Program-made: the position numbers and the translations under genes
Source: Knoellia sp. p5-6-4
GTDB taxonomy: Bacteria; Actinomycetota; Actinomycetes; Actinomycetales; Dermatophilaceae
NCBI RefSeq assembly: GCF_029222705.1
Contig: NZ_JARGZF010000001.1
Span: forward strand, 864,437-928,436
Reading direction: 5' to 3'
DNA length: 64,000 bases
Part shown: positions 35,742 through 47,592 of the stretch, piece by piece
Position numbering within the stretch: position 1 is the stretch's first letter
Layout of the letters: every line of letters starts with the position of its first letter
Notes under the pieces: model-generated
What the model was told of the DNA's origin: nothing
The model's input: the letters and a program-made list of their open reading frames with translations, nothing else
Databases searched by the model: none

Positions 35742-37118
35742 ATGCCCACCTCGCTGACGTTCCTGGGCGCAGCAGGCACGGTGACCGGGAGCAAGTTCCT
35801 CATCGAGCGCGGCCAGCGCCGGCTCATGGTCGACTGCGGGCTCTACCAGGGTGAGCGGGAGTGGCGCCGGCTGAACTGGAAGCCGCTCCCCGTGCCGCCG
35901 GACACGATCGACGACGTGGTGCTGACCCACTCGCACCTCGACCACTGCGGCTACCTGCCCGCCCTGGTGCGGCACGGGTTCTCGGGCCCCACCTGGGCGA
36001 CCGATGGCACCATGGAGCTGGCGGCGATCATCCTGCGCGACAGCGCGCACCTGCAGGAGGAGGACGCCGAGTACGCCCGGCGGGGCGGCTACTCGCGCCA
36101 CGACCCTCCCCTGCCGCTCTACACCGAGGCCGACGCCGAGGCGGCCATCAAGACGCTGCGGGCCCTGCCGTTCCACCAGGTCCGAGACCTCGGCGACGGC
36201 CCGCGGCTCTCGTTCCGCCGGGCCGGCCACATCCTCGGCTCCGCCACGCTGCTCGTGGAGGCGGACGACAGCAGCATCCTGTTCTCCGGAGACCTCGGCC
36301 GACCCGACCACCCGGTGCTGCTCCCGCGCGAGGCTCCCCCGGCCGCGCGGACCGTGGTGCTGGAGTCGACCTACGGCGATCGCGACCACCCCGAGCCGGC
36401 GGCGCAACCGCACGCGGCGTTCGCCGACGCCATCCGGCGCACCATCCGCCGGGGCGGGTCGGTGCTCATCCCGGCCTTCGCCGTCGACCGCACCGAGCTG
36501 GTGCTCGCGACCCTGGCCGACATGCTGGAGCGGGGGGTCATCCCGTCGGCACCGGTCCACGTCGACAGCCCGATGGCCCTCGCGGCGCTCCAGGTCTACC
36601 GGCGGTCCCGTTACGGCGCCGAGCTGAAGCCCGGCTCGGTGCCGGGGATCGAGCGGTGGCCGGGACTGCACCCCGCGCACAGCGCCGACGAGTCGCGGGC
36701 GCTGAACCACCCCAAGCGCCCCTCGATCATCATCTCGGCGTCGGGCATGGCCTCCGGCGGACGGGTCGTGCACCACCTGGCCTCCCTGCTGCCCGACGCC
36801 CGCAACACCGTGCTGCTCACCGGCTACCAGGCCGCCGGCACGCGCGGCCGCGCGCTCGCCGACGGGGCGCACGAGGTGAAGATCATGGGCCGGTACGTCC
36901 CCGTGCGCGCCGAGGTCGTCGTCGACGAGGAGTTCTCGGTGCACGCCGACTCCTCCGAACTGCTGGACTGGCTGCTCGAGCTGCCCGAGCCGCCCGAGAC
37001 GGTCTACCTCGTGCACGGCGAGCTCGAGGCGGCCCGGACGCTCGCCGACCGGATCCGGCACGAGACCGGCTGGACCGTGGCGGTGCCGCGCCTCGGGGAG
37101 CGGGTGCTCGCCGACTAG
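35742..37118 (+). CDS. MBL-fold beta-CASP exonuclease-like protein
   Basis: 458 residues with a GGAGGAG site. The metallo-beta-lactamase core has [13 protein letters not shown] (HxHxDH), [21 protein letters not shown]. The beta-CASP insert has [17 protein letters not shown] and [20 protein letters not shown], and the C-terminus has [14 protein letters not shown] and YLVHGE. This is the YSH1/CPSF73-like bacterial group, related to RNases and RNA-processing enzymes; such genes recur in hypoxia regulons of actinobacteria. RNA substrate use is inferred. Its TAG overlaps the convergent dehydrogenase's stop (shared CTAG). Confidence 0.88.
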   Translation: MPTSLTFLGAAGTVTGSKFLIERGQRRLMVDCGLYQGEREWRRLNWKPLPVPPDTIDDVVLTHSHLDHCGYLPALVRHGFSGPTWATDGTMELAAIILRDSAHLQEEDAEYARRGGYSRHDPPLPLYTEADAEAAIKTLRALPFHQVRDLGDGPRLSFRRAGHILGSATLLVEADDSSILFSGDLGRPDHPVLLPREAPPAARTVVLESTYGDRDHPEPAAQPHAAFADAIRRTIRRGGSVLIPAFAVDRTELVLATLADMLERGVIPSAPVHVDSPMALAALQVYRRSRYGAELKPGSVPGIERWPGLHPAHSADESRALNHPKRPSIIISASGMASGGRVVHHLASLLPDARNTVLLTGYQAAGTRGRALADGAHEVKIMGRYVPVRAEVVVDEEFSVHADSSELLDWLLELPEPPETVYLVHGELEAARTLADRIRHETGWTVAVPRLGERVLAD

Positions 37119-38119
37119 GAGCTGACGCGCAGGACCGCGGCGCCGCGCAGGTCGCCGGCCGCCACGTGCCCGAGCGCCTCGTCGGCGCGTTCCAAGGGGT
37201 ATGCCGTGGTGCTGGGCCGCAGGCCCAGCCGTGCCGCGAGGGCGAGGAACTCCTCGCCGTCGCGGCGGGTGTTGCTCGTGACCGAGCACAGCGACCGCTC
37301 CCGGAAGAGGTGCCGCTGGTAGTCGAGGGTCGGGATGTCGCTCATGTGGATGCCCGCCAGGGCCAGCGTGCCGCCGGCGTCCAGCGCCTCGAGCGCCAGC
37401 GGGACGAGGTCGCCCGCGGGCGCGAACATGATGGCCGAGTCGAGCGGCACCGGCGGCGCGTCCCGCGCTCCACCCACCGACGCGGCGCCCAGCTCGCGGG
37501 CCAGGGCCTGGGCGTCCTCACCGCGGGTGAGGACGTGGACCTCCACCCCCTGCGCGATCGCGACCTGGGCGGTCAGGTGGGCGCTCGCGCCGAAGCCGTA
37601 GATGCCGAGCGTGCCGCCGGCCGGCACCCTGGCCCGCAGCAGCGAGCGGTAGCCGATGATGCCGGCGCACAGCAGGGGTGCGGCCTGCTCGTCGCTGCAG
37701 GTCGACGGCAGCCGGTACGCGAAACCCTCTGGCACGACGGCGAACTCCGCGTAGCCGCCGTCATCGTCCCACCCGGTGTAGCGCGACTGCTCACAGAGGT
37801 TCTCGCGGCCGCTGCGGCACCACCGGCACGCCCCGCACGTGTGCCGCAGCCAGGCGATGCCGATGCGGTCGCCGGGGGCGAAGCGGTGGGCCCCGGGTCC
37901 GCTGCCCGCCACCTCGCCCACGACCTCGTGCCCCGGGACGGTGACGGGGCGGCGGGGGGCGAGGTCGCCCTCGGCCAGGTGCAGGTCGGTGCGGCAGACC
38001 CCGCAGACGCGCACGCGGACGAGCACCTCACCGGCGCCCGGTGTGGGCCGCTGCCTCTCCACCGGCCGCAGCGGATGCGTCGCGAGCGGGCCAGGGCGGC
38101 CGACCGCCCAGGCCCGCAT
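37115..38119 (-). CDS. Zinc-dependent alcohol dehydrogenase
   Basis: 334 residues from ATG 38119 (GTG 38143 is a possible longer start). Catalytic zinc ligands are in [14 protein letters not shown] and [10 protein letters not shown]. The structural zinc loop is intact with four Cys ([16 protein letters not shown]). The nucleotide site is seen as [17 protein letters not shown]. It is of the AdhA/AdhP type, interconverting alcohols and aldehydes with NAD(P). It lies 37 bp after hsp20 on the same strand, so it is probably co-transcribed from the hsp20 promoter with its DevR-like box. Confidence 0.9.
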   Translation of the reverse strand: MRAWAVGRPGPLATHPLRPVERQRPTPGAGEVLVRVRVCGVCRTDLHLAEGDLAPRRPVTVPGHEVVGEVAGSGPGAHRFAPGDRIGIAWLRHTCGACRWCRSGRENLCEQSRYTGWDDDGGYAEFAVVPEGFAYRLPSTCSDEQAAPLLCAGIIGYRSLLRARVPAGGTLGIYGFGASAHLTAQVAIAQGVEVHVLTRGEDAQALARELGAASVGGARDAPPVPLDSAIMFAPAGDLVPLALEALDAGGTLALAGIHMSDIPTLDYQRHLFRERSLCSVTSNTRRDGEEFLALAARLGLRPSTTAYPLERADEALGHVAAGDLRGAAVLRVSS

Positions 38120-38156
38120 CCCCTCACCCCTCACACCAGCCACCCCGACGGCCCGC

Positions 38157-38609
38157 TCACTTCACGGTGATGTGCGTGCTCTTGGCCTCGCTGGCCTTGG
38201 GCATCGTGATGGTCAGCACACCGTCGCTCAGGGCGGCGGTGACCTTCGCCTCGTCGATCGGGCAGGGCAGGAGCGCCTCGTAGCTGAACGTCCCGGTGAC
38301 CCGGGTCGTGTGCCGCAGCACGCCTTCCTTCTCCCGGACGACCCGCTCGCCGCGCACGGTCAGCCGGCGGTCGGACAGCTCGATGTTGATGTCCTTCTTG
38401 TCGACGCCGGGCAGGTCCAGCTCGACGGTGAAGGCCTCGTCGGTCTCCTGCAGCTCTCCGCCCGGGGCGAAGTCCACACCGGACGGCAACCCCTGGAAGA
38501 CGTCCTCCATGAGCTCGCGCATCCGGTGGCTCCACGGGGCGAGGGCGAAGTCCTCCCACGGCGAACGGCGCCGCAGCTCGGTGGACCGGCTCGTGGCGTT
38601 CGTACTCAT
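38157..38609 (-). CDS. Hsp20/alpha-crystallin small heat-shock protein
   Basis: 150 residues from ATG 38609. The alpha-crystallin domain spans about residues 45-140 ([53 protein letters not shown]). It ends STHITVK, a short I-x-V-like tail. It is an ATP-independent holdase that keeps client proteins soluble. Related proteins (Acr/HspX) are among the strongest DosR targets in mycobacteria. It heads a unit with the alcohol dehydrogenase. Confidence 0.93.
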   Translation of the reverse strand: MSTNATSRSTELRRRSPWEDFALAPWSHRMRELMEDVFQGLPSGVDFAPGGELQETDEAFTVELDLPGVDKKDINIELSDRRLTVRGERVVREKEGVLRHTTRVTGTFSYEALLPCPIDEAKVTAALSDGVLTITMPKASEAKSTHITVK

Positions 38610-38697
38610 TGGCTGCCTCCTCTGGTCGGTGGTGTCGGGCCCCGCAGCCACACGCTGGGCCAGCGTCCAGTCCACGCCGGGCGGCCCGGGGCAAACA

Positions 38698-38711
38698 GTG
38701 GCTTAGGTCCC
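38698..38711. promoter_or_regulatory. Candidate DevR box between hsp20 and acyl-CoA ligase
   Basis: GTGGCTTAGGTCCC agrees with GGGACTWWAGTCCC at 11 of 14 positions. It sits about 90 bp from the hsp20 ATG and about 40 bp from the ligase ATG, so it could serve both divergent units. Confidence 0.5.
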
Positions 38712-38747
38712 TGTCCGGCCCGCACCTGCGCGGCGCATCGTGAGCAC

Positions 38748-40579
38748 ATGGGCGATGCCCTGCTCGAGCGCGGGGAAGGGACCGGTGGCCGCAGGGGCCG
38801 GCGGCCTCCGATCGACATGGCTCCGGCGCGCCCACCCCTCATCGGCGACTACGCCGTGCGGTGCCGGACCTTCACCTGGCAGCAGGCCCGCGGCTGGCTC
38901 GACGGCCTCCCCGGCGGCGGGCTGAACATCGCCCACGAGGCGGTCGACCGGCACGCCCATGGGGCGCTCGCCGACACGGTCGCGGTGCGCTTCCTCAGCC
39001 GCACCAAGCCCACCACCGAGCTCACCTACGGCGAGCTGGCCCGGCACACCGACACTGCTGCGATGGCGCTGCAGGGACTCGGCGTCGGACGCGGCGACCG
39101 GGTGTGCACCCTGCTCCCCCGCTCGCCCGAGCTCTACCTGACGGCCCTGGGCACCCTCAAGGCGGGCGCGGTGTACTGCCCGCTGTTCCCCGCCTTCGGG
39201 ATGGAGCCGGTGCGCCAGCGCCTCGAGCTCGGCGGCGTGCGCGTCCTCGTCACCGACCGGGAGTCCTACGCCAAGAAGATCGTCCCCGTCCGCGACCGCC
39301 TGCCGGCGCTGGAGGCCGTGCTGCTCATCGACGCCCCTGCCGACGAGGCCCCTGAACCCGACACCCTCTCCTGGGCGGTGGTCATGGAGCAGTCCTGGGC
39401 AGCGTTGGAGCGCAACGGTTTCGAGATCGTCGCCACGGCACCGGACGATCCAGCGCTGCTGCACTTCACGAGCGGCACCACGGGCCGGCCCAAGGGTGCG
39501 GTGCACGTGCACGAGGCGGTCGTCGCCCACCACGCCACCGCACGCTTCTCGCTCGACCTGTCGCCGGGCGACATCTACTGGTGCACCGCAGACCCCGGAT
39601 GGGTGACCGGCACGTCGTACGGCGTCATCGGCCCGCTCACCTGCGGGGCCACGATCGTGACCGACTCGGCGGACTTCGACGCCAGGCGCTGGTACTCGAT
39701 CCTTCAGGACGAGCACGTCGAGGTGTTCTACACCGCGCCGACCGCGCTGCGGATGCTCATGCGCAAGGGCGTCGAACTCGCCCACGACCACGACCTGACG
39801 TCGCTGCGCCACGTCGTCAGCGTCGGCGAGCCGCTCAACCCCGAGGCCGTGGTGTGGGGGCTCGAGGCGTTCGGGCTGCCCGTGCACGACACGTGGTGGC
39901 AGACCGAGACCGGCGCGATCATCGTGAGCAACTACCCCGGTATGCCGGTCCGGCCGGGCTCGATGGGACGTCCGGTGCCCGGGGTGGAGGTGGGGGTGCT
40001 CGAGCGCGGCGCGGACGGGCGCGCCGCGGTCGTCGACGGCCACGTGCGGGCGCTGCACGACCCCGAGACCGTGGGCGAGCTCGCCGTCCGCCCCGGGTGG
40101 CCGTCGATGTTCCGCGCCTACCTCGGGGAGCCCGAGCGCTACGCCAAGGCGTTCGTCGACGGGTGGTACCTCACCGGCGACCTCGCGCGCATCGACGCCG
40201 ACGGCTACCTGTGGTTCGTGGGGCGGGCCGACGACGTCATCAAGTCGGCCGGGCACCTCATCGGTCCGTTCGAGGTCGAGAGCGCGCTGATGGAGCACCC
40301 GGCAGTCGCCGAGGTGGGTGTGATCGGCAAGCCCGACCCGCTTGCCGGTGAGGTCGTCAAGGCCTTCGTCACGCTGAAGGCCGACGCCGTGCCGAGTGAC
40401 GCCCTGAGGCGCGAGCTCATCACCTTCGGCCGAAAACGCCTGGGGTCAGTGGCCCCTCGTGAGATCGCCTTCGAGGAGCACCTACCGCACACGCGCAGTG
40501 GGAAGGTGATGCGCCGGCTGCTCAAGGCCCGTGAGCTCGGGCTGCCCGAGGGCGACCTGTCCACCGTGGAGCGCCCCAC

Positions 40580-40583
<4 letters not shown>
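38748..40583 (+). CDS. Acetyl-CoA synthetase-like AMP-forming ligase
   Basis: 611 residues from ATG 38748 (ATG 38817 is an alternative). P-loop [21 protein letters not shown]5 motif [12 protein letters not shown]7 [29 protein letters not shown] and the C-terminal catalytic Lys in [12 protein letters not shown] are all present. WWQTETG with SGTTGRPKG fits acetate/short-chain acyl-CoA synthetases of the AcsA type. It activates an acid as acyl-AMP and forms the thioester. It overlaps the E1alpha gene by ATGA, starting a tightly coupled five-gene unit. Confidence 0.88.
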
Positions 40584-41574
<991 letters not shown>

Positions 41575-41578
<4 letters not shown>

Positions 41579-42603
41579 CCACCACCTGGGCCAGGCCCGC
41601 CGACTCCCCCTCGCCGGACGCAGCCGTCACGACCTACCGCGAGGCGCTGCGCGAGGCGCACCGCGAGGCCCTGCGGCGCGACCCACGCGTCTTCCTCATG
41701 GGCGAGGACGTGGCCCGCTACGGAGGCTCCTTCGCCGTCAGCCTCGGGCTGGCCGAGGAGTTCGGCGAGGAACGCGTCCGCGACACACCGCTCTCGGAGT
41801 CGGCCTTCACCGGGGCCGGCATCGGCGCCGCCCTGCGCGGGATGCGGCCGATCGTCGAGATCATGACGGTCAACTTCAGCCTGCTGGCCCTCGACCAGAT
41901 CCTCAACAACGCAGCCACCCTCCTGCACATGTCCGGCGGGCAGCTGGCCGTGCCCCTGGTGATCCGCATGACCACCGGCGGCGGACGACAGCTCGCCGCC
42001 CAGCACTCGCACTCGCTCGAGGGCTGGTACGCCCACATCCCCGGGCTGCGGGTGCTCGCCCCCGCCACCCTCGAGGACGCGCGCGGGATGCTCTGGCCCG
42101 CCCTGGAGGACCCCGACCCGGTGCTCATCTTCGAGCACGGCTCGCTCTACCCGCTCAAGGGCACCCTGCCCGACCCGCCGCCGGAGGTCGACATCGCGCA
42201 CGCGGCCATCCGCCGGGCCGGCGGCGACGTCACGCTCGTCGCCTACGGCGGAGGTCTGGGAAAGACGGTGGCGGCCGCGGACCTGCTTGCGGCGGAAGGC
42301 ATCGAGGCCGAGGTGGTCGACCTGCGCGTGCTGCGGCCGCTCGACGAGGCCACCCTCCTCGACTCGCTCGCGAAGACCCACCGGGCCGTGGTCGTCGACG
42401 AGGCCTGGCGCTCCGGGAGCCTCGCCGCGGAGGTGTCGGCACGCCTGTCGGAGAAGGGCTTCTACGACCTCGACGCCCCTGTCGAGCGGGTCTGCGGTGC
42501 TGAGGTGCCACTGCCGTATGCCGCGCACCTCGAGCAGGCGGCCCTTCCGCAGCCGGAGGGGATTGCCGCGGCCGCCCGGCGCACGGTGCACGGCGATGGG
42601 TGA
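41575..42603 (+). CDS. 2-oxoacid dehydrogenase E1 beta subunit
   Basis: 342 residues from ATG 41575 (ATGA with the E1alpha stop). Family blocks: [77 protein letters not shown] and [31 protein letters not shown]. It forms the alpha2beta2 heterotetramer with E1alpha. An 8-bp overlap joins it to the E2 gene. Confidence 0.92.
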
Positions 42604-43969
42604 CTTCGTGATGCCCTCGCTGGGCGCCGACATGGTCGAGGGCACCTTCATCGAGTGGCTCGTCCGCCTGGGCGACCGGGTCAGGCGCGGTGACGTCATC
42701 GCCGTGGTCGAGACGCCGAAGTCCGCCGTCGAGGTCGAGTGCTTCGAGGACGGCACCGTCGCCGAGCTGCTCGCCCGCGAGGGCGACGTCGTGCCGGTCG
42801 GCGGGGTGCTCGCCCGACTGGAGACCGCCGCCGTGCCCTCCGGCCCAGTGCGTGCTGCAACCGTGCCTGCCGCCCCCGAGCCTGCCGCCGTCATGCCTGC
42901 CACCCCCGCGCCCGTCGTGCGCCCCGAGCCGGCCCCGCCAGCGCCGTCGCCGCACCTGCCTCCCCTCTCGCCGGTGCTGCGCCACCGGGCCCACGAGCTC
43001 GGCATCGACCTCGCCACCGTCACGGGCACCGGTCGGCACGGCGCCGTGACGCGCAAGGACCTCGAGCGCGCCGCCGCCACGACGCCCAGCACACCCCAGC
43101 CCTCCGAAACCCCTGTGCGCCAACGTGTCTCACCCTACGCACGTCGGCTGGCACGCGAGGCGGGAACCGTGCTCGACGGCATACGGGGAACCGGTGCGGC
43201 GGGTGCCGTCACCGCGGCGGACGTGCGCCACGCGGCGGCTCCTGCGCGCCCGCAGCCAGAGGCGCCGGCGGCGAGGGCGGCTGCGGCGCCGGCCCGCCGC
43301 GCTGACGCCGACAGCATGCGCCAGAGCATCGCGGCCCTCATGACGGTGTCGAACCGGGAGATCCCCCACTACTACCTGAGCACCACGATCGACCTGACCG
43401 CGTCGCTGAAGTGGATGCGCGCGCGCAACCGCGAGCTGCCCGTCGAGCAGCGCCTCGTGCCTGCGGCCCTCATGCTCGTGGCGGCCGCCCGGTCCGCGCG
43501 GGCGGTCCCCGACCTGAACGGGCACTGGGTCGACGGTGGGTTCCGCCCGAGCGGGTCCGTCGACCTCGGCCTCATCCTCTCGCTGCGCCGGGGCGGGCTG
43601 CTGGTGCCCGCCATCGCCCGGGCCGACAGCCTGGGCGTGACGGAGATGATGGCTGCGGTGCGGGAGCTGACCAGCCGCGCCCGGGCCGGACGGCTGCGCG
43701 GCTCGGACCTGGTCCAGCCCAGCATCACCGTCTCGAACCTCGGCGACCAGGGCGTCGAGAGCGTGCTGGGTGTCATCTACCCGCCGCAGGTCGCCCTCGT
43801 CGGGCTCGGGGCCGTCTCCGAGCGACCGTGGGCGGTCGAGGGCCTGCTCGGCGTCCGGCCGCTGGTGACCGCGACGCTGGCAGGCGACCACCGCGCCAGC
43901 GACGGCGCGGTCGGCGCCCGGTACCTCAAGCACCTCGACCGACTCCTGCAGAAACCGGAGGAGCTATGA
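42596..43969 (+). CDS. 2-oxoacid dehydrogenase E2 acyltransferase
   Basis: 457 residues. One lipoyl domain (1-78) has Lys42 in [13 protein letters not shown] Pro/Ala linker is followed by two peripheral-subunit-binding repeats, about 125-160 ([32 protein letters not shown]) and 179-213 ([32 protein letters not shown]). The catalytic domain (about 235-457) contains the active-site [10 protein letters not shown] (His432, Asp436). It transfers the acyl group from lipoate to a thiol acceptor. No E3 gene is nearby, so E3 must come from elsewhere. It overlaps an ACP gene by four bases, hinting that the acceptor could be ACP. Confidence 0.92.
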   Translation: MGDFVMPSLGADMVEGTFIEWLVRLGDRVRRGDVIAVVETPKSAVEVECFEDGTVAELLAREGDVVPVGGVLARLETAAVPSGPVRAATVPAAPEPAAVMPATPAPVVRPEPAPPAPSPHLPPLSPVLRHRAHELGIDLATVTGTGRHGAVTRKDLERAAATTPSTPQPSETPVRQRVSPYARRLAREAGTVLDGIRGTGAAGAVTAADVRHAAAPARPQPEAPAARAAAAPARRADADSMRQSIAALMTVSNREIPHYYLSTTIDLTASLKWMRARNRELPVEQRLVPAALMLVAAARSARAVPDLNGHWVDGGFRPSGSVDLGLILSLRRGGLLVPAIARADSLGVTEMMAAVRELTSRARAGRLRGSDLVQPSITVSNLGDQGVESVLGVIYPPQVALVGLGAVSERPWAVEGLLGVRPLVTATLAGDHRASDGAVGARYLKHLDRLLQKPEEL

Positions 43970-44214
43970 CACCCGACGAGGGCCGCGACCTGCTGGAGCA
44001 GTCGCTGCGAGCCATCGTGCCCGAGGCGGACCTGACCGGCCTGCCCGGCGACACCGACCTGCGCGAGAGGTACGAGCTGGACTCGCTCGACTTCGTCGAG
44101 GTCGTGGAGCGCCTCAGCCAGGGCGCCGGCTTCCGCATCGAGGAGGACGAGGACCTGCGCACCATCGACGCCATCGTCGGCCTGCTCAGTCGCGGGACGC
44201 CGCACCCGGTCTGA
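43966..44214 (+). CDS. Acyl carrier protein-like protein
   Basis: 82 residues. The phosphopantetheine site is ELDSLDFVEVVERL with Ser40 in the DSL motif. The fold is the usual acidic four-helix ACP. The ATG overlaps the E2 stop (TATGA), so it is made with the E2 subunit. It is not next to fatty acid or polyketide genes, so it is a free-standing ACP dedicated to this pathway. The last 10 codons overlap the MFS gene antisense by 29 bp. A non-phosphopantetheinylatable homologue lies at 48613. Confidence 0.82.
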   Translation: MTPDEGRDLLEQSLRAIVPEADLTGLPGDTDLRERYELDSLDFVEVVERLSQGAGFRIEEDEDLRTIDAIVGLLSRGTPHPV

Positions 44215-45505
44215 CCCGCCGGCTGGGCCCGACCTGCCTCCCGGCGGTGCCGCGCCCGGCACGCGCGAGCAGCACGACCGCGGGCAGGAGCAGCGCCGCG
44301 CCGGCGGCGAGGGCCGCCCGCACCGTCCAGCGGGTGCCCACCCAGCCCAGCAGGGGCCCACCTCCCCACTCGCCGGCGCTGCCCGCGACGTTGGCGATCG
44401 ACAGCACCGTCGCCCGCGTCGAGGAGTCGTCGATGCCGAGGTTCAGCCACGTACGGAAGGGCGCGGAGGCCAGCGACCGAACCACGGTCGTCGCCCAGTA
44501 GGCCGCGACGGCCACCCACAACCGGTCTGCGAGCGCGAAGCCCAGCGCACAGGCGACGAGCACCGCGTGCAGCACCACCAGCAGTCGCGCCAGCCGCGCC
44601 GGGCCGAGCCCCTCGATCCGCGCGACCAACGGTGCCGCCACCGCGAAGGAGATGACCAGGGTGCCGGCGGCGAGCACGCCGAACCACGCGACGTCGTCGA
44701 GCCCGAACAGCGTCGGCAGTCCCACGTCGAGCAGCAGGTGCGCCTCCCACAGGCGGTCCCACCCCTCGCTCCAGGCCCCGAGAGCGGCGACGATGCCCAG
44801 CACGGCGAGCAGCACCGGGCGGGCGGCCACCTCGCGTCGCCCGGCGGCCACCGTCGCCAGGGCCGACCGCAGCGGCCCGACGACCCCGGATGACCGGTGC
44901 TGACGGGCGTGGCCGCGCTCGGGCATCGCCACAGCGAGGAAGAGACCCAGCCCCGCCGCAACGGCGCCCGCACAGAGCAGGGGCAGGCGGAGGTCGACCG
45001 TGGCGAGCGCGACCGCCGCGCCGATGCCCGCCAGCCCTGCCACGCGCTCCACCTGGGCGCCGCGCTGGTACGCCCCGCCGAGCCGCTCCGGTCCCACCTC
45101 GTCGGCCAGCCAGGCGTCCTCGGCACCGCTGCGGAAGGTCCAGCCGAACCCCCACAGCGCCATCGCGGCGAACACCGCCGGCGCACCCTGCGCGATCCCG
45201 ACGCCGACCATGCCGAGCCGGCAGGCCAGCGCGGACACGACCAGGGACAGCCGGCGTGAGTACAGGTCGGCCAGAACGCCGGTCGGCACCTCCGCGAGGA
45301 AGTAGGCGACCTCGAGGGCCGTGCCCGCCAGCACGAGCTGCAGCGGCGACAGGCCCACCTCGCGCACCAGGAGGACCGCGGCCGTCGTCCACGAGAGGGT
45401 TCCCACGAAGGCCCACGCCCCGGCATACACCAGCCAGGACCGGTAGGCGTCGAGGCGTCGCGGTGGCACCTCAGGAGTATGGGCGCCGGCCTGCCCGGTG
45501 GCCAC
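44186..45505 (-). CDS. MFS transporter
   Basis: 439 residues from GTG 45505 with about 12 membrane helices. The first-loop motif is EVPTGVLADLYSRRLSLVVSALA (MFS motif A variant), with a mirrored EWGGGPLLGWVGTRWTVRAAL in the second half. It looks like a drug/metabolite exporter of the group with FRSGAEDAWLADEV. The substrate is unknown. Its 3' end runs into the ACP gene on the other strand. Confidence 0.85.
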   Translation of the reverse strand: MATGQAGAHTPEVPPRRLDAYRSWLVYAGAWAFVGTLSWTTAAVLLVREVGLSPLQLVLAGTALEVAYFLAEVPTGVLADLYSRRLSLVVSALACRLGMVGVGIAQGAPAVFAAMALWGFGWTFRSGAEDAWLADEVGPERLGGAYQRGAQVERVAGLAGIGAAVALATVDLRLPLLCAGAVAAGLGLFLAVAMPERGHARQHRSSGVVGPLRSALATVAAGRREVAARPVLLAVLGIVAALGAWSEGWDRLWEAHLLLDVGLPTLFGLDDVAWFGVLAAGTLVISFAVAAPLVARIEGLGPARLARLLVVLHAVLVACALGFALADRLWVAVAAYWATTVVRSLASAPFRTWLNLGIDDSSTRATVLSIANVAGSAGEWGGGPLLGWVGTRWTVRAALAAGAALLLPAVVLLARAGRGTAGRQVGPSRRVRPGAASRD

Positions 45506-45558
45506 AGCTTTTGGCTGACGCGACCGTGGCCCCGCCTGCCGCTCGATAGGGTCGGGGC

Positions 45559-47592
45559 GTGCCGCACCTGGTCCGCAGGGGGCCCCTCGTCCCCACGCTG
45601 CGCGATCTCGCCGACGCCGGCTGGGGGCTGCTCACCACGAGCCTCGGCCTGGGGGCGGCGATCGCGGTCGTCGACGGCGCGACCGCTGACGGGCCGCTGC
45701 CGGTGATGCTCGTGGCGGTCGCCGTGTCGACCGGCGACCTCCTGCTGCGCCCCGGGCTGCGGCTGCTGGCCCTGGGCGTTGGCGCCGTCGGCGCCATGGT
45801 GGCCGGCCTGGTGGTCCAGATGCTCATCGCGTGGGCGGCGCTCGCCCTGGTGCCGGGCATCGGCGTCTCCGACTGGCGGGCCGTGCTCGCCGTGGTCGTC
45901 GTCGCCTCGGCCATCATGGCGCTCGGCCGCTGGCTGGTCGGCGCCAACGACAGCTCGTACGTGCTGGGCGACATCCTGCGCAGGGCCCGCTCCCACGAGC
46001 GGGCCCGGGAGCGGGAGGGCGAGGCGGCGCTGCCCACCGAGGCTGGCCTGCTGGTGGTGCAGCTCGACGGCCTGTCCCACACCGCGCTCCGCCAGGCCAT
46101 CGAGGGCGGGCTCGCGCCGACCATGGCCCGCTGGCTGCGCGACGGCAACCACCTGCTGACCCCGTGGTGGTCGCGGGTGCCCTCGACGACCCCAGCCGCG
46201 CAGGCCGGCCTGCTGCACGGCAACAGCCACCCCGTCCCCGCCTTCCGCTGGTGGGACAAGGACCTCGGGCGCCTGGTGGTGGCCAACCGCCCGCAGGACT
46301 CCGCACTGGTCGAGTCGCGCGTCAGCGACGGCAACGGCCTGCTGGCCCACGGCGGCGCGGCCATCAGCACCATGTTCTCCGGCGACGCCCCGACGCGCCT
46401 GCTGGTCATGAGCGCGGCCGGCAGCGGCGGCGGCCTGGGGCCGGGGCCGAGCTTCCTGCGCTTCTTCGCCAGCCCGTTCGTCCTCTCGCGGGCGCTCAGC
46501 CGCAGCCTCGTCGAGATGCTCAAGGAGCTCTACCAGGGCAGGCGGCAACGGGTGCGCCAGGTCGTGCCCCGGGTCCGGCGCCGGGGGTGGTACGTCGTGC
46601 TGCGCGGCATCAGCAACGTGCTGCTGCGTGACCTCAACGTCTCCCTCGTCGCCGAGCACCTGGTGCGAGGTACGCCGGCCATCTACGTCAACCTCGTCGA
46701 CTACGACGAGATCGCCCACCACGCGGGGCCGAGCAGGCCCGAGGCGCTGCGCGCCCTGGAGGGCCTCGACGGCGTCCTGGGCCTGCTCGAGCAGGTGGTG
46801 CGGGCCTCGGGGCGGGCCTACCGCATCGTCGTGCTCTCCGACCACGGCCAGAGCCTGGGCGCCACCTTCCGCCAGATGGAGGGCGCCGACCTCGCGACCG
46901 TGTGCCGCCGCCTGCTGCAGGTGCCGGACAGCGAGTCGGTCGAGGCCTCCGAGGGCGAGGCGTGGGGCCCGGTGAACACCCTGCTCACCACCCTGCTCAA
47001 CACCCGCCCCGCCCGCCGCACCGTCGTGGTCGGCCCCGACCGCCACCTCCCCGAGACCGCGGCGACGGCGCGGCTCCCCGAGCTCGCGGTGATCGCCTCC
47101 GGCAACCTGGGCATGGTGTGGTTCCCGCGGCTGCCTGGCCGGCTCACGCTGGAGGAGATCCACGAACTCTGGCCCCGGCTGGTGCCGGGCCTGGTCAACC
47201 GCAGGTCGATCGGGGTGGTCATCGCCGAGACGGAGAGCCGCGGCCCGGTGGCCATCGGCGTGTCCGGGCTGTGCCTGCTGCGCGACGGCACGGTCGAGGG
47301 CGACGACCCCCTGCCGCAGTACGGCCCGCACGGTCGCGAGGACCTGCTGCGGCTGGCCGGGCTGGCGAACACCGGCGACCTGGTCATCGTCTCCTCCGTC
47401 GACCCCTCCGGGCAGGTGCACGCCTTCGAGGAGCAGGTCGGCTCGCACGGCGGCATCGGAGGGCAGCAGAATGAGGCCGTGCTCCTCCACCCCGCCGACC
47501 TGCCCCTGGACCGCCGGGCGCCCCTGGTGGGGGCGGAGACGGTGCACGAGCAGCTCGTGGCGTGGATGAGGCAGCTCGGGGTGCGCCCGTGA
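45559..47592 (+). CDS. Membrane-fused alkaline-phosphatase-superfamily phosphodiesterase
   Basis: 677 residues from GTG 45559. Residues about 20-125 are a holin-like four-helix membrane module. The rest is a nucleotide pyrophosphatase/phosphodiesterase domain: VVQLDGLSHTAL (metal Asp), WWSRVPSTTPAAQAGLLHG (nucleophile Thr), VNLVDYDEIAHHAG (Asp/His) and VVLSDHGQSLG (Asp-His). The protein ends near HEQLVAWMRQLG with no further TM. It is predicted to face the outside or the cytosol depending on topology and to cleave phosphodiesters. It is coupled by GTGA to the next MBL gene. Confidence 0.82.
   Translation: MPHLVRRGPLVPTLRDLADAGWGLLTTSLGLGAAIAVVDGATADGPLPVMLVAVAVSTGDLLLRPGLRLLALGVGAVGAMVAGLVVQMLIAWAALALVPGIGVSDWRAVLAVVVVASAIMALGRWLVGANDSSYVLGDILRRARSHERAREREGEAALPTEAGLLVVQLDGLSHTALRQAIEGGLAPTMARWLRDGNHLLTPWWSRVPSTTPAAQAGLLHGNSHPVPAFRWWDKDLGRLVVANRPQDSALVESRVSDGNGLLAHGGAAISTMFSGDAPTRLLVMSAAGSGGGLGPGPSFLRFFASPFVLSRALSRSLVEMLKELYQGRRQRVRQVVPRVRRRGWYVVLRGISNVLLRDLNVSLVAEHLVRGTPAIYVNLVDYDEIAHHAGPSRPEALRALEGLDGVLGLLEQVVRASGRAYRIVVLSDHGQSLGATFRQMEGADLATVCRRLLQVPDSESVEASEGEAWGPVNTLLTTLLNTRPARRTVVVGPDRHLPETAATARLPELAVIASGNLGMVWFPRLPGRLTLEEIHELWPRLVPGLVNRRSIGVVIAETESRGPVAIGVSGLCLLRDGTVEGDDPLPQYGPHGREDLLRLAGLANTGDLVIVSSVDPSGQVHAFEEQVGSHGGIGGQQNEAVLLHPADLPLDRRAPLVGAETVHEQLVAWMRQLGVRP

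Noticed and set aside
44443-47547. A 1034-residue open frame on the minus strand
   Set aside because: It lies antisense to the MFS end and the phosphodiesterase gene, has His/Arg/Gly-rich composition typical of high-GC shadow frames, and no domain.
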